Assembly: GCA_946481205.1 (NCBI GenBank)
Contig: CAMLNB010000086.1
Span: forward strand, 1-13,890
Direction of reading: 5' to 3'
Source of the DNA: an uncultured Kangiella sp.
GTDB lineage: Bacteria; Pseudomonadota; Gammaproteobacteria; Enterobacterales; DSM-103792
Length of the DNA stretch: 13,890 nt
Part shown: one piece after another, positions 7,379 through 13,182 of the stretch
Numbering within the stretch: the stretch's first letter is position 1
Layout of the letters: the number at the start of each line of letters is the position of its first letter
Notes under the pieces: generated by a model
Databases searched by the model: none
What the model was told of the DNA's origin: nothing
What the model saw: the letters and a program-made list of their open reading frames with translations, nothing else
Program-made: the position numbers and the translations under genes

Positions 7379-7406
7379 TCTGACCGGGTCGCGCAAGGCA
7401 AGTTCC
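7379..7406 (-). promoter_or_regulatory. Sigma-E type autoregulatory promoter of the rpoE operon
   Basis: On the minus strand a full -35 GGAACTT (7406-7400) and a -10 TCAGA (7383-7379) are separated by exactly 16 nt. This fits the sigma-E/AlgU pattern closely. Initiation would fall near 7372, leaving a leader of about 44 nt before the ATG at 7328. Autoregulation of rpoE and algU from such a promoter is established in E. coli and Pseudomonas. Confidence 0.8.
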
Positions 7407-7445
7407 GCCCGAATCAAAACTCTGGCAGATTGCGTCCCCGCGGCC

Positions 7446-7470
7446 GCCGGCCGACGGGTAAAATGCCGGC
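7446..7470. repeat. Repeated GCCGGC palindrome in the rpoE-nadB intergenic region
   Basis: GCCGGC occurs at 7446-7451 and again at 7465-7470, 19 bp apart, in a block very rich in CCGG. The copies can pair with each other around the intervening GACGGGTAAAAT. The helical-turn-like spacing (two turns) is also what paired operator half-sites show. Only the pattern is seen; no regulator is identified. Confidence 0.3.
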
Positions 7471-7545
7471 CCGGCGAGTCCCGGCCGGTTGCGGCTATTC
7501 TGGGCCAGTGACTGCGCTGGCGCCAGTCTCGCATGTAGGCGTCCA

Positions 7546-7579
7546 TTGCCGGCACGGTCGGCTGGGCTCAGACCGGCAA
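7546..7579 (+). repeat. Inverted repeat in the nadB leader
   Basis: TTGCCGG (7546-7552) and CCGGCAA (7573-7579) are perfect complements around a 20-nt spacer, ending 27 bp before the nadB ATG. It may be a leader hairpin or an operator. No T run follows, so it is not an intrinsic terminator. I cannot connect it to a known nad regulator. Confidence 0.4.
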
Positions 7580-7606
7580 CGAAGCGGTTTCGGTTAAGGA
7601 AGGTTC

Positions 7607-9208
7607 ATGTCGGCGCGGCAGCAGGCTTTTGATGTTCTGGTAATCGGCTCCGGCGCTGCCGGACTTTCGACCGCATTGCGATTGGCGCAGCGCGGCCGGA
7701 TCGCCGTGTTGGCCAAAGCAGCGGTCACCGAAGGCTCGACCTTTTATGCCCAAGGCGGCATTGCCGCCGTGCTCGACGACAAAGACAGCATCGAATCGCA
7801 CGTCCAGGACACCTTGGTGGCCGGCGCCGGACTCTGCGTCGAGGCCACCGTCCGCCATACCGTCGAACGTAGCCGGGCGGCGATCGAATGGCTGGTCGAA
7901 CAGGGCGTCAGCTTTTCCACCGAACCCGGCCTTGATGGTCAGCCGCAATGGCACCTGACCCGCGAAGGTGGCCACTCGCACCGGCGCATCGTCCATTCCG
8001 CCGACGCCACCGGCCGCGCGGTCGAAACCTCACTGGTCGATGCGGTCAAAAATCAACCGAATATTCAGTTGCTCGAGCGTTACATCGCCATCGATCTGCT
8101 GACCACACACAAGCTTGGCCTGCCCGGCAAACGCTGCGTCGGCGCCTATGTGCTGAATCTGGCCACCGGTGAAGTCGAAACCATCGCCGCCCGTTTTGTT
8201 GTGCTCGCCACCGGCGGCGCCAGCAAAGTCTATCTGTACACCTCGAACCCGGATGTCGCGTCCGGCGATGGCATTGCGATGGCGTGGCGTGCCGGCTGCC
8301 GCATGGCCAATCTGGAGTTCAACCAGTTCCACCCGACCTGCTTGTACCACCCGCAGGCAAAAACTTTTTTGCTGACCGAAGCGCTGCGCGGCGAAGGCGC
8401 TTACCTGCGCCGACCGGACGGCAGCCGTTTCATGCCTGACTACGATGATCGCGCCGAACTGGCGCCGCGCGATATCGTCGCCCGCGCCATCGACAATGAA
8501 ATGAAACGGCTCGGCGCCGACAGCATGTTTATCGACATCAGCCACCAGAGCGCCGAGTTCATCACCAGCCATTTCCCGACCGTGTACGAACAGTGCATGA
8601 AGTACGGTTTTGATCTGACCAAGCAGCCGATTCCGATCGTGCCAGCGGCGCACTACACCTGCGGCGGTGTGCTGGTCGATCTGCGCTCGCGCACCGATCT
8701 CGAACAGCTTTACGCCGTTGGTGAAGTTGCCTGGACCGGCCTGCACGGCGCCAACCGGATGGCCTCGAATTCCCTGCTCGAATGCCTCGTTTTCGCCGAA
8801 GCCGCTGCCGAAGACATTCTGGCCGAATGGCATCGCGTGCCAGCGCCGCCAGCATTGCCCATCTGGGATGAAAGCCGGGTCACCGATTCCGATGAGCAAG
8901 TCGTGATCTCACACAACTGGCATGAACTGCGTCAGCTGATGTGGGATTACGTCGGCATTGTTCGCACCGACAAACGGCTGGAGCGCGCCCAGCGCCGGAT
9001 TCAATTGCTGCAAGAAGAAATCCGCGAGTACTACACCCACTTCCGGGTCACCAATGACTTGCTCGAATTGCGCAACCTGGTGCAAGTTGCAGAATTGATC
9101 GTGCGTTCGGCCATGAGCCGCAAGGAAAGCCGAGGTCTGCATTACAACCGCGATCATCCCAATGCATCGCCAGATGGCGGCAAACGGCAAACCATTCTGA
9201 CGCCGTGA
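7607..9208 (+). CDS. nadB: L-aspartate oxidase (NadB)
   Basis: FAD enzyme that oxidises L-aspartate to iminoaspartate, the first step of de novo NAD synthesis; NadA then uses the product. The protein is 533 aa against 540 in E. coli. The Rossmann motif is GSGAAGL at 14-20. The substrate and catalytic residues of the family fall at Glu120 ([11 protein letters not shown]), His242 (FHPT), Arg288 ([10 protein letters not shown]) and His349 (AAHYTCGG), one or two positions from the E. coli numbering. The C-terminal helical domain follows from about 435. The ATG at 7607 has AAGGAAGG 3 nt upstream, a strong ribosome site. It diverges from rpoE across 278 bp, as in Pseudomonas. It ends 15 nt before a strong bidirectional terminator, so it is a single-gene unit. 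Confidence 0.97.
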   Translation: MSARQQAFDVLVIGSGAAGLSTALRLAQRGRIAVLAKAAVTEGSTFYAQGGIAAVLDDKDSIESHVQDTLVAGAGLCVEATVRHTVERSRAAIEWLVEQGVSFSTEPGLDGQPQWHLTREGGHSHRRIVHSADATGRAVETSLVDAVKNQPNIQLLERYIAIDLLTTHKLGLPGKRCVGAYVLNLATGEVETIAARFVVLATGGASKVYLYTSNPDVASGDGIAMAWRAGCRMANLEFNQFHPTCLYHPQAKTFLLTEALRGEGAYLRRPDGSRFMPDYDDRAELAPRDIVARAIDNEMKRLGADSMFIDISHQSAEFITSHFPTVYEQCMKYGFDLTKQPIPIVPAAHYTCGGVLVDLRSRTDLEQLYAVGEVAWTGLHGANRMASNSLLECLVFAEAAAEDILAEWHRVPAPPALPIWDESRVTDSDEQVVISHNWHELRQLMWDYVGIVRTDKRLERAQRRIQLLQEEIREYYTHFRVTNDLLELRNLVQVAELIVRSAMSRKESRGLHYNRDHPNASPDGGKRQTILTP

Positions 9209-9223
9209 AAGCGCAAGCTCACA

Positions 9224-9263
9224 TGAAAACAAAACGCCGGCTGATGCCGGCGTTTTGTTTTCA
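9224..9263. terminator. Perfect 18-bp bidirectional terminator between nadB and the TPR gene
   Basis: The arms at 9224-9241 and 9246-9263 are exact complements around the loop TGAT. The GCCGGC core is flanked by A runs on the left and T runs on the right, so U-rich tails exist in both directions. It lies between two converging genes, 15 nt after nadB and 10 nt after the TPR gene stop on the other strand, and serves both. Confidence 0.93.
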
Positions 9264-9273
9264 GCTCTTTGTC

Positions 9274-10014
9274 TCACAGACTGTTGCGCAAATCCCGCGC
9301 CTGTCTGAGCTCATCGACGTACTGCTTGCGATAGAACGCCGGCGCATGTTCGGCGGCCAGCAGCAGCTCATCCAGCAACGCTCGCGCCGTCGCATTCTCC
9401 CCGGCTTTGCGCAGCAATCGAGCGTACTGCAGCTTGGCGGCCGGGCCGGGATAGTACTGACTGAGTGCGGCAAACTCGGTTTTGGCGGCATCGATCTCGC
9501 CCAGCGCTTCCAGGCTACGGGCATAGAGCAAATGACCATCAGCCGATTTGTAATCGGGGTTGGCCGCAATCAATTCATCGAGCGTTTGCCGGGTCGCAGA
9601 AAAATCGTTGTTGGCAAACTGCGCTTTGGCCAGCACCAGCAGCAGATTGGGATCGTGGGCAAACAAGCCTTTACGCGCCTGCTGGGCGGCATCAATTGCT
9701 TGTTGGTAATGACCGGTCTGCAAGCATTCTTCAGCAAAGGCAATGACATTGCCGACGCTATTGTTGACCGCCAGCGCCCGCTGGTGCTGGCGCAAATCCT
9801 TGGTCGGATCGATGCTCTTGGCAACGGCTTTGCGGGCACGCTGGGCGCCGCGAGTGTTCGCCATGGCCGGCACCAATTCGACCACCAGATAGGCCAGGCA
9901 ACCGATCAGGGAACCGATAATAATGATGTAAACCCAGATGCGATCACGCCCGGTCCGCAAGGCATGCACCAGACAAAACACCTGCAGCAGAATCGACAAG
10001 ATAAGAAACGGCAC
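9274..10014 (-). CDS. Membrane-anchored TPR protein of unknown function
   Basis: A 246-aa protein. Two N-terminal membrane segments (about 2-19 and 26-49, the second with WVYIIIIGSLIGCLAYLVVE) resemble the short two-helix region found at the start of phospholipase-D-nuclease-like proteins. The rest is alpha-helical repeats of TPR type: GHYQQAIDAAQQA around 101, NDFSATRQTLDELI around 136, GEIDAAKTEFAAL around 172 and GENATARALLDELL around 205. It probably scaffolds protein contacts at the inner membrane; no substrate or partner can be read. The start is GTG at 10014 with AAGGA about 6 nt upstream; there is no in-frame ATG nearby. It lies 56 nt after the H-NS-like gene and may be cotranscribed. 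It is similar to uncharacterised proteobacterial TPR proteins. Confidence 0.8.
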   Translation of the reverse strand: MPFLILSILLQVFCLVHALRTGRDRIWVYIIIIGSLIGCLAYLVVELVPAMANTRGAQRARKAVAKSIDPTKDLRQHQRALAVNNSVGNVIAFAEECLQTGHYQQAIDAAQQARKGLFAHDPNLLLVLAKAQFANNDFSATRQTLDELIAANPDYKSADGHLLYARSLEALGEIDAAKTEFAALSQYYPGPAAKLQYARLLRKAGENATARALLDELLLAAEHAPAFYRKQYVDELRQARDLRNSL

Positions 10015-10070
10015 GATGGGTCCTTGTGAAGCCGAGCTGACAACGGGTCTGGTGCAGCGGCGCTGCGCAA

Positions 10071-10376
10071 TTAGCTATTCAGAAACTGTTCGCGACGCTG
10101 GCCATTGGCTTCGGCATCGATCAACCATTTCGGCGCCCGGCCTTTACCTGACCAGGTTTCACCGCTGACCGGATTGCGGTACTTGGCAGCAGCCGCCGTT
10201 TTGGTTTTGCCAGCACGTGTCGCCACCGAGAAACCGAGATCTGCCGGGGTAATGCCGTACTCGTCCATCATCGCCTTGATGTCTTTGATGACTTCAGCGA
10301 TTTCGCGCTGGCGAACTTCTTCGGCTTGCTTTTTCAGGCTTTCAATTTGCTGCAACAATTCACGGTATTGCGTCAT
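10071..10376 (-). CDS. H-NS family histone-like DNA-binding protein
   Basis: A 101-aa nucleoid protein of the H-NS type. The N-terminal half (about 1-42) is a charged coiled coil for oligomerisation. A linker rich in Ala, Lys and Thr follows (52-65). The C-terminal DNA-binding domain holds YRNPVSGETWSGKGRAPKWL at 66-85; TWSGKGR is the AT-hook-like loop that reads the minor groove of AT-rich DNA. The C-terminal form (YRNP...TWSGKGRAPKWL) resembles the H-NS proteins of Burkholderia, Bordetella and Xanthomonas more than those of enterics. Length is shorter than E. coli H-NS (137 aa), mainly in the N-terminal part. The ATG at 10376 is preceded by GAG at 8 nt. The upstream 60 bp are AT-rich, which would suit self-binding. 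It probably silences transferred or stress genes; targets are unknown. Confidence 0.9.
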   Translation of the reverse strand: MTQYRELLQQIESLKKQAEEVRQREIAEVIKDIKAMMDEYGITPADLGFSVATRAGKTKTAAAAKYRNPVSGETWSGKGRAPKWLIDAEANGQRREQFLNS

Positions 10377-10418
10377 GGCATTTACTCAAAAAGGTACGGA
10401 GACAGAGAGAAGATCGAC

Positions 10419-10446
10419 AAAAAATATCGGCCGGCATTATACCGGC
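10419..10446 (-). promoter_or_regulatory. Candidate promoter of the H-NS gene, or weak terminator of ygfX
   Basis: A perfect -10 hexamer TATAAT lies at 10441-10436 on the minus strand and overlaps the ygfX stop codon (GTATAA). No -35 is visible at 16-18 nt and no TG extends it. The same bases form the loop of a hairpin, GCCGG (10446-10442) with CCGGC (10434-10430), followed by six T at 10424-10419. It can therefore be read as a start site for the H-NS gene or as a short-stem terminator; the sequence alone does not decide. Confidence 0.45.
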
Positions 10447-10922
10447 TCGGCCGGCGTCGCGGCGGCTTTTCCGGCCTGCCAGAGCAGGCGACAAAGTCGG
10501 CGGTAATCGTCCTGGCCCAGCTGATCGGCGCAGACCAGTTGCCAGTGCCGTTTGCCGGCGCTGTCGCGCCAGTTCAATACCAGTGCCAGCGGCGTCACGG
10601 TGGTTCCGGCCAGTAGCTCAATCGGTTCGGCGGCCGTGGTCGCGGTCGCAAACTGCCAGCCCGCGGCATCGTGAAAGAACGCACCCGCCGCAGCGCTCAG
10701 CTGGCGATGCAGCCACCAGGCATTAACGAGCACCAGCACGAAAACCAGCAGTGCACTGAGGACAAAGATCGGCCGCTCACTGTGCAGCCATGCCTGCGCC
10801 AGTGCCAGCAACGCACAACTGGCGTGCAGCACAGCATTGCCGATGCGCAAATGGCGCGAAGGCTGCAGCAGAAAACGCCGCGTTTCGGTTGTAGCGGCAA
10901 GGACTGCGGTGGCGCTCGTCAC
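10437..10922 (-). CDS. ygfX: YgfX/CptA-like membrane protein
   Basis: A 161-aa small inner-membrane protein with two membrane segments, about 28-46 and 51-71, and a soluble C-terminal part. The end YRRLCRLLWQ and the position directly after sdhE match the YgfX (CptA) family. E. coli YgfX was reported to act as a toxin-like inhibitor of cytoskeletal proteins with SdhE as partner; that role is debated and may not apply here. It is about 25 residues longer than E. coli YgfX, mainly at the N-terminus. The start is GTG at 10922, 12 nt after the sdhE stop. No ATG is available in the N-terminal region and no clear Shine-Dalgarno is seen, so translational coupling with sdhE is likely. Identity rests on topology, context and the C-terminal motif. 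Confidence 0.7.
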   Translation of the reverse strand: MTSATAVLAATTETRRFLLQPSRHLRIGNAVLHASCALLALAQAWLHSERPIFVLSALLVFVLVLVNAWWLHRQLSAAAGAFFHDAAGWQFATATTAAEPIELLAGTTVTPLALVLNWRDSAGKRHWQLVCADQLGQDDYRRLCRLLWQAGKAAATPAEPV

Positions 10923-10934
10923 GGTGTAATGGAC

Positions 10935-11201
10935 TCAGGTCGCTGGCAAGCTGGCGCGTATCGCAGCAATGGCACGTTGAAACTGGGGACTTTCCGGCTT
11001 GGCGTAGCCCATCAACCAGCTGTAGATATCCGGGTCCGGCTCCGACAACAGCGCAATGAATTCCTGCCACGCGGTCTGGTCCAGCTCGGTCAGCGCGCGG
11101 TCAAAATACGGCTGCAATATCACGTCCAGTTCCAACATGCCGCGCCGGCATTGAAACCGCAGTCGACGCTGTTCAGCGTCCGGCAAACTCTTCCCGTACA
11201 A
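10935..11201 (-). CDS. sdhE: FAD assembly factor SdhE, TTG start
   Basis: Small protein that promotes covalent attachment of FAD to SdhA of succinate dehydrogenase (complex II). The protein is 88 aa, the same as E. coli. The family core RRGMLELD at 19-26 contains the RGxxE residues needed for flavinylation, and PDIYSWLMG at 57-65 matches the conserved acidic-WLM stretch. The reading begins at a TTG (11201), with AGAGAGG placed 6 nt upstream, which supports it. A second in-frame TTG five codons on would give a protein with an N-terminus nearer to E. coli. It is the first gene of the sdhE-ygfX pair and diverges from ygfZ across 52 bp, an arrangement also found in E. coli. Confidence 0.93.
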   Translation of the reverse strand: MYGKSLPDAEQRRLRFQCRRGMLELDVILQPYFDRALTELDQTAWQEFIALLSEPDPDIYSWLMGYAKPESPQFQRAIAAIRASLPAT

Positions 11202-11202
11202 T
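11197..11202 (+). promoter_or_regulatory. Weak candidate -10 element for ygfZ
   Basis: TACAAT lies at 11197-11202 on the plus strand, across the sdhE start codon. No convincing -35 stands at 16-18 nt upstream, though TTCAGC is found 19 nt up. Initiation would be about 45 nt before the ygfZ ATG. The short divergent region must contain a ygfZ promoter, but this element is only a fair match. Confidence 0.3.
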
Positions 11203-11244
11203 GACCACCTCTCTCTTTACTGTGGGCCGCAACGAACGCGGCGG

Positions 11245-11253
11245 ATTGTAGCA
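11245..11253 (-). promoter_or_regulatory. Candidate extended -10 promoter for sdhE-ygfX
   Basis: Minus-strand TGCTACAAT at 11253-11245 is an extended -10 (TGn followed by TACAAT). No -35 match is visible at the proper spacing. Initiation near 11238 would give a leader of about 37 nt before the TTG. The element overlaps the first bases of the divergent ygfZ gene. Confidence 0.4.
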
Positions 11254-12153
11254 ATGCCAGAAGCGCTCTCGTCCGAACAATTACTGAATCGACTGGCTCC
11301 GTTGCCAGCCCATTGTCGGCTGGATGACAGCCAGGCCGGCGCCGATCAGCTTGGCATCATGGCCGTCAGCGGTCCGGATGCCGGCAAGTTTCTGCAAGGC
11401 CAGCTGACCTGTGATGTCCTGGCTCTGGCCGATGGCGAAACCAGCTTCGGTGCCAGCTGCACGCCGCAGGGTCGGATGCGGGCGCTGTTCCGGCTGGTCC
11501 GTCACGGCGAACAGTTTCTGCTGTTGATGCCGCAGGCGGTGGTGCCGTCGCTGCTGGAGTCGCTGAAAAAATACGCGGTGTTTTTCAAAGCCCAGCTGCG
11601 CGATGCCAGCAGCGAGTATCAGCTCTGGGGCGTATTGGCAGCAGAATCGATCGCAGGCTCAGCCGACATGCTGGTCGTGGCACTGCCCGGCGCAATCAGC
11701 CGCCAGCTGCTGTTGTTACCGGCAGCAGCGGCCGCACCCGCTTTGCCGGGGCAAGCTGCCGCAGCAGCACAATGGTTTGCTGCCGAGGTGCTGCTTGGCG
11801 AGCCAGCGGTGTATCCGGAAACGGTCGAAAAATTGCTGCCGCATCACGCCAATCTGCCCGGTGTTGGCGGTGTCAGTTTCAGCAAGGGCTGCTATACCGG
11901 CCAGGAAATCGTCGCCCGGATGGAATACCGCGGCAAAATCAAAACCCATCTGCAGCCAGCCCGCTTGGCCAGCACTGAGCCAGTGCTGGCAGGCAGCAAT
12001 GTTCTGTCTGAAGGCAAGGCCGTCGGTGAGGTGGTCCGCAGCGCGCAGCTCGGGCAACATCAGTTATTACTGATAACGCTGTCGGATCCGGCGATTAATG
12101 CCAGTTTGCAGCTCGATCGGCCGGACGCGCCTATACTAGAACTGTTTCACTAG
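11254..12153 (+). CDS. ygfZ: Folate-binding YgfZ, Fe-S cluster repair protein
   Basis: Tetrahydrofolate-dependent protein of the GcvT-like fold that supports synthesis or repair of certain Fe-S enzymes, such as MiaB, under oxidative stress. The protein is 299 aa. The signature KGCYTGQE at 211-218 contains the essential Cys213. Upstream are the FLQGQLTCDV motif at 46-55 and the C-terminal-domain lead-in EPAVYPETVEKLLPHHANL at 183-201. The middle (about 155-175) is an Ala-rich spacer of low complexity. The ATG at 11254 has GGA 9 nt upstream, a modest ribosome site. It is divergent from sdhE; both serve flavin or Fe-S enzymes such as succinate dehydrogenase. The next gene on this strand is 124 nt away, behind a strong hairpin. 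Confidence 0.95.
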   Translation: MPEALSSEQLLNRLAPLPAHCRLDDSQAGADQLGIMAVSGPDAGKFLQGQLTCDVLALADGETSFGASCTPQGRMRALFRLVRHGEQFLLLMPQAVVPSLLESLKKYAVFFKAQLRDASSEYQLWGVLAAESIAGSADMLVVALPGAISRQLLLLPAAAAAPALPGQAAAAAQWFAAEVLLGEPAVYPETVEKLLPHHANLPGVGGVSFSKGCYTGQEIVARMEYRGKIKTHLQPARLASTEPVLAGSNVLSEGKAVGEVVRSAQLGQHQLLLITLSDPAINASLQLDRPDAPILELFH

Positions 12154-12201
12154 AAGCCGCCCGTAGCGACCGGCCAGAGTCCGGTCGCCCAAGCAGGCTT
12201 C
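12153..12201 (+). other. Nested two-stem hairpin between ygfZ and the HDOD gene
   Basis: The inner stem is GCGACCGG (12166-12173) with CCGGTCGC (12181-12188), 8 bp around a 7-nt loop. The outer stem is GAAGCC (12153-12158) with GGCTTC (12196-12201), 6 bp. The internal loop is symmetric, 7 nt on each side. No T run follows, so it is not a standard intrinsic terminator. It starts at the ygfZ stop codon. It may be an mRNA processing or stability element, or a leader for the HDOD gene. The remaining bases up to the HDOD gene show no clear promoter. Confidence 0.5.
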
Positions 12202-12277
12202 ATATTGCTGGCCGCCTTACGCTGGGTGTACTGCTTCACTACCGACGGCCGCTCGCGTAGAACCACAGGAAGACCAA

Positions 12278-13111
12278 ATGAGCCTTGAACAACAATTCCT
12301 GACCGAACTGCTGGATGCCATCAAAAGCGACCGCCTGAACCTGCCCACTCTGCCGGAAGTTGCCCTGCGTATTCGTGAGGCGGTCGATGACCCGGATGTC
12401 TCGGCCGGCAAGCTGGCGACCGTCGTCGGCCAGGACGCTGCGCTCGCCGCCCGTATCATCAAAGTTGCCAATAGCCCGCTGCTGCGCGGCCGGGTTCAGG
12501 TCGATAACCTGCAACTGGCGATCACCCGGCTCGGCATCACGTTCGTCCGCAACCTGGTGACCGGCTTGGCAATGCAGCAGATGTTCCAAGCCACCTCGGA
12601 TGCCGTTGACGCCAAGCTGCGTCAGGTCTGGGAGCATTCCACTGAAGTCGCCTCCATCTGTCACGTCCTCGCCAGCCACTACACCAAGCTGAAACCGGAT
12701 CAGGCAATGCTGGCCGGTCTGGTCCATGAAATCGGCATTCTGCCGATCCTGACCTTGGCCGAAGAATCGACCGAAATGATGGCGCATCCGGATATTCTCG
12801 AGCGCGTAATTGATCAGCTGCATCCGCGTGTCGGCACCGCCATTTTGAAAGCCTGGGGCTTTCCACCGGAATTGGTCGCCGTGCCGGAAGGCTGTGTCGA
12901 TTTCGGTCGCAAATCGGAGAAAGTCGATTACGCCGATATCGTTACCGTTGCCAAGCTGCAGAGCTATGGCGGCACCGAGCATGTGTTCGGCACCATCAAC
13001 TGGGATGACGTGCCGGCCTTCGCCCGGCTCGGTTTGGCGACCGATGTTCATGTCCATGACATGGAAGAAATTGGCGGCGAAATTGCTGAGGCCAAGCAGC
13101 TGTTTTCGTAA
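12278..13111 (+). CDS. HDOD-domain signalling protein
   Basis: A 277-aa protein that is essentially one HDOD domain, about 12-210, with a helical C-terminal extension. The family start is clear: LNLPTLPEVALRIREAVDDP at 20-39, then GQDAALAARIIKVANSPLLR at 51-70. The histidines that remain are His120 (WEHSTEVA) and His150 in LVHEIG at 148-153, where Glu151 stands where HD hydrolases have Asp. HDOD proteins usually lack phosphodiesterase activity and act in signalling, often with GGDEF or response-regulator partners; none is fused or adjacent here. AGGAAG lies 6 nt before the ATG at 12278, a good ribosome site. It follows ygfZ at 124 nt and ends 19 nt before a strong terminator. Role unknown: possibly motility, biofilm or stress signalling. 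Confidence 0.92.
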   Translation: MSLEQQFLTELLDAIKSDRLNLPTLPEVALRIREAVDDPDVSAGKLATVVGQDAALAARIIKVANSPLLRGRVQVDNLQLAITRLGITFVRNLVTGLAMQQMFQATSDAVDAKLRQVWEHSTEVASICHVLASHYTKLKPDQAMLAGLVHEIGILPILTLAEESTEMMAHPDILERVIDQLHPRVGTAILKAWGFPPELVAVPEGCVDFGRKSEKVDYADIVTVAKLQSYGGTEHVFGTINWDDVPAFARLGLATDVHVHDMEEIGGEIAEAKQLFS

Positions 13112-13130
13112 GCGCGGTTCGCCACGTATT

Positions 13131-13171
13131 GAGCAACAAAAAGGCCCGCAGTGCGGGCCTTTTTGTTGCTC
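13131..13171. terminator. Perfect 19-bp bidirectional terminator between the HDOD gene and lysS
   Basis: The arms at 13131-13149 and 13153-13171 are exact complements around the 3-nt loop AGT. A GC-rich core (GGCCCGC) is flanked by AAAAA on the left and TTTTT on the right, giving a U tail in both directions. It stands 19 nt after the HDOD stop and 11 nt beyond the lysS stop on the other strand, terminating both. Confidence 0.95.
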
Positions 13172-13182
13172 TGCAATGGCGT

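Noticed and set aside
7459..7464. TAAAAT in the rpoE-nadB gap as the -10 box of nadB
   Set aside because: The only TTG-type -35 candidate (TTGCGT) stands about 23 nt upstream, too far for a normal promoter.
6597..7511. Plus-strand open frame across the start of mucA, rpoE and the upstream region (304 codons)
   Set aside because: Antisense to mucA and rpoE and crosses the sigma-E promoter; no domain.
8030..8899. Long open frame on the minus strand opposite nadB (289 codons)
   Set aside because: Antisense to an intact NadB with all active-site residues; low-information composition.
10053..10067. Hairpin GCAGC/GCTGC in the gap between the H-NS and TPR genes as a terminator
   Set aside because: The stem is only 5 bp and no T run follows on the minus strand, so read-through into the TPR gene is more likely.
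12239..13057. Minus-strand open frame opposite the HDOD gene (272 codons)
   Set aside because: Antisense to a clear HDOD protein; no ribosome site or family match.
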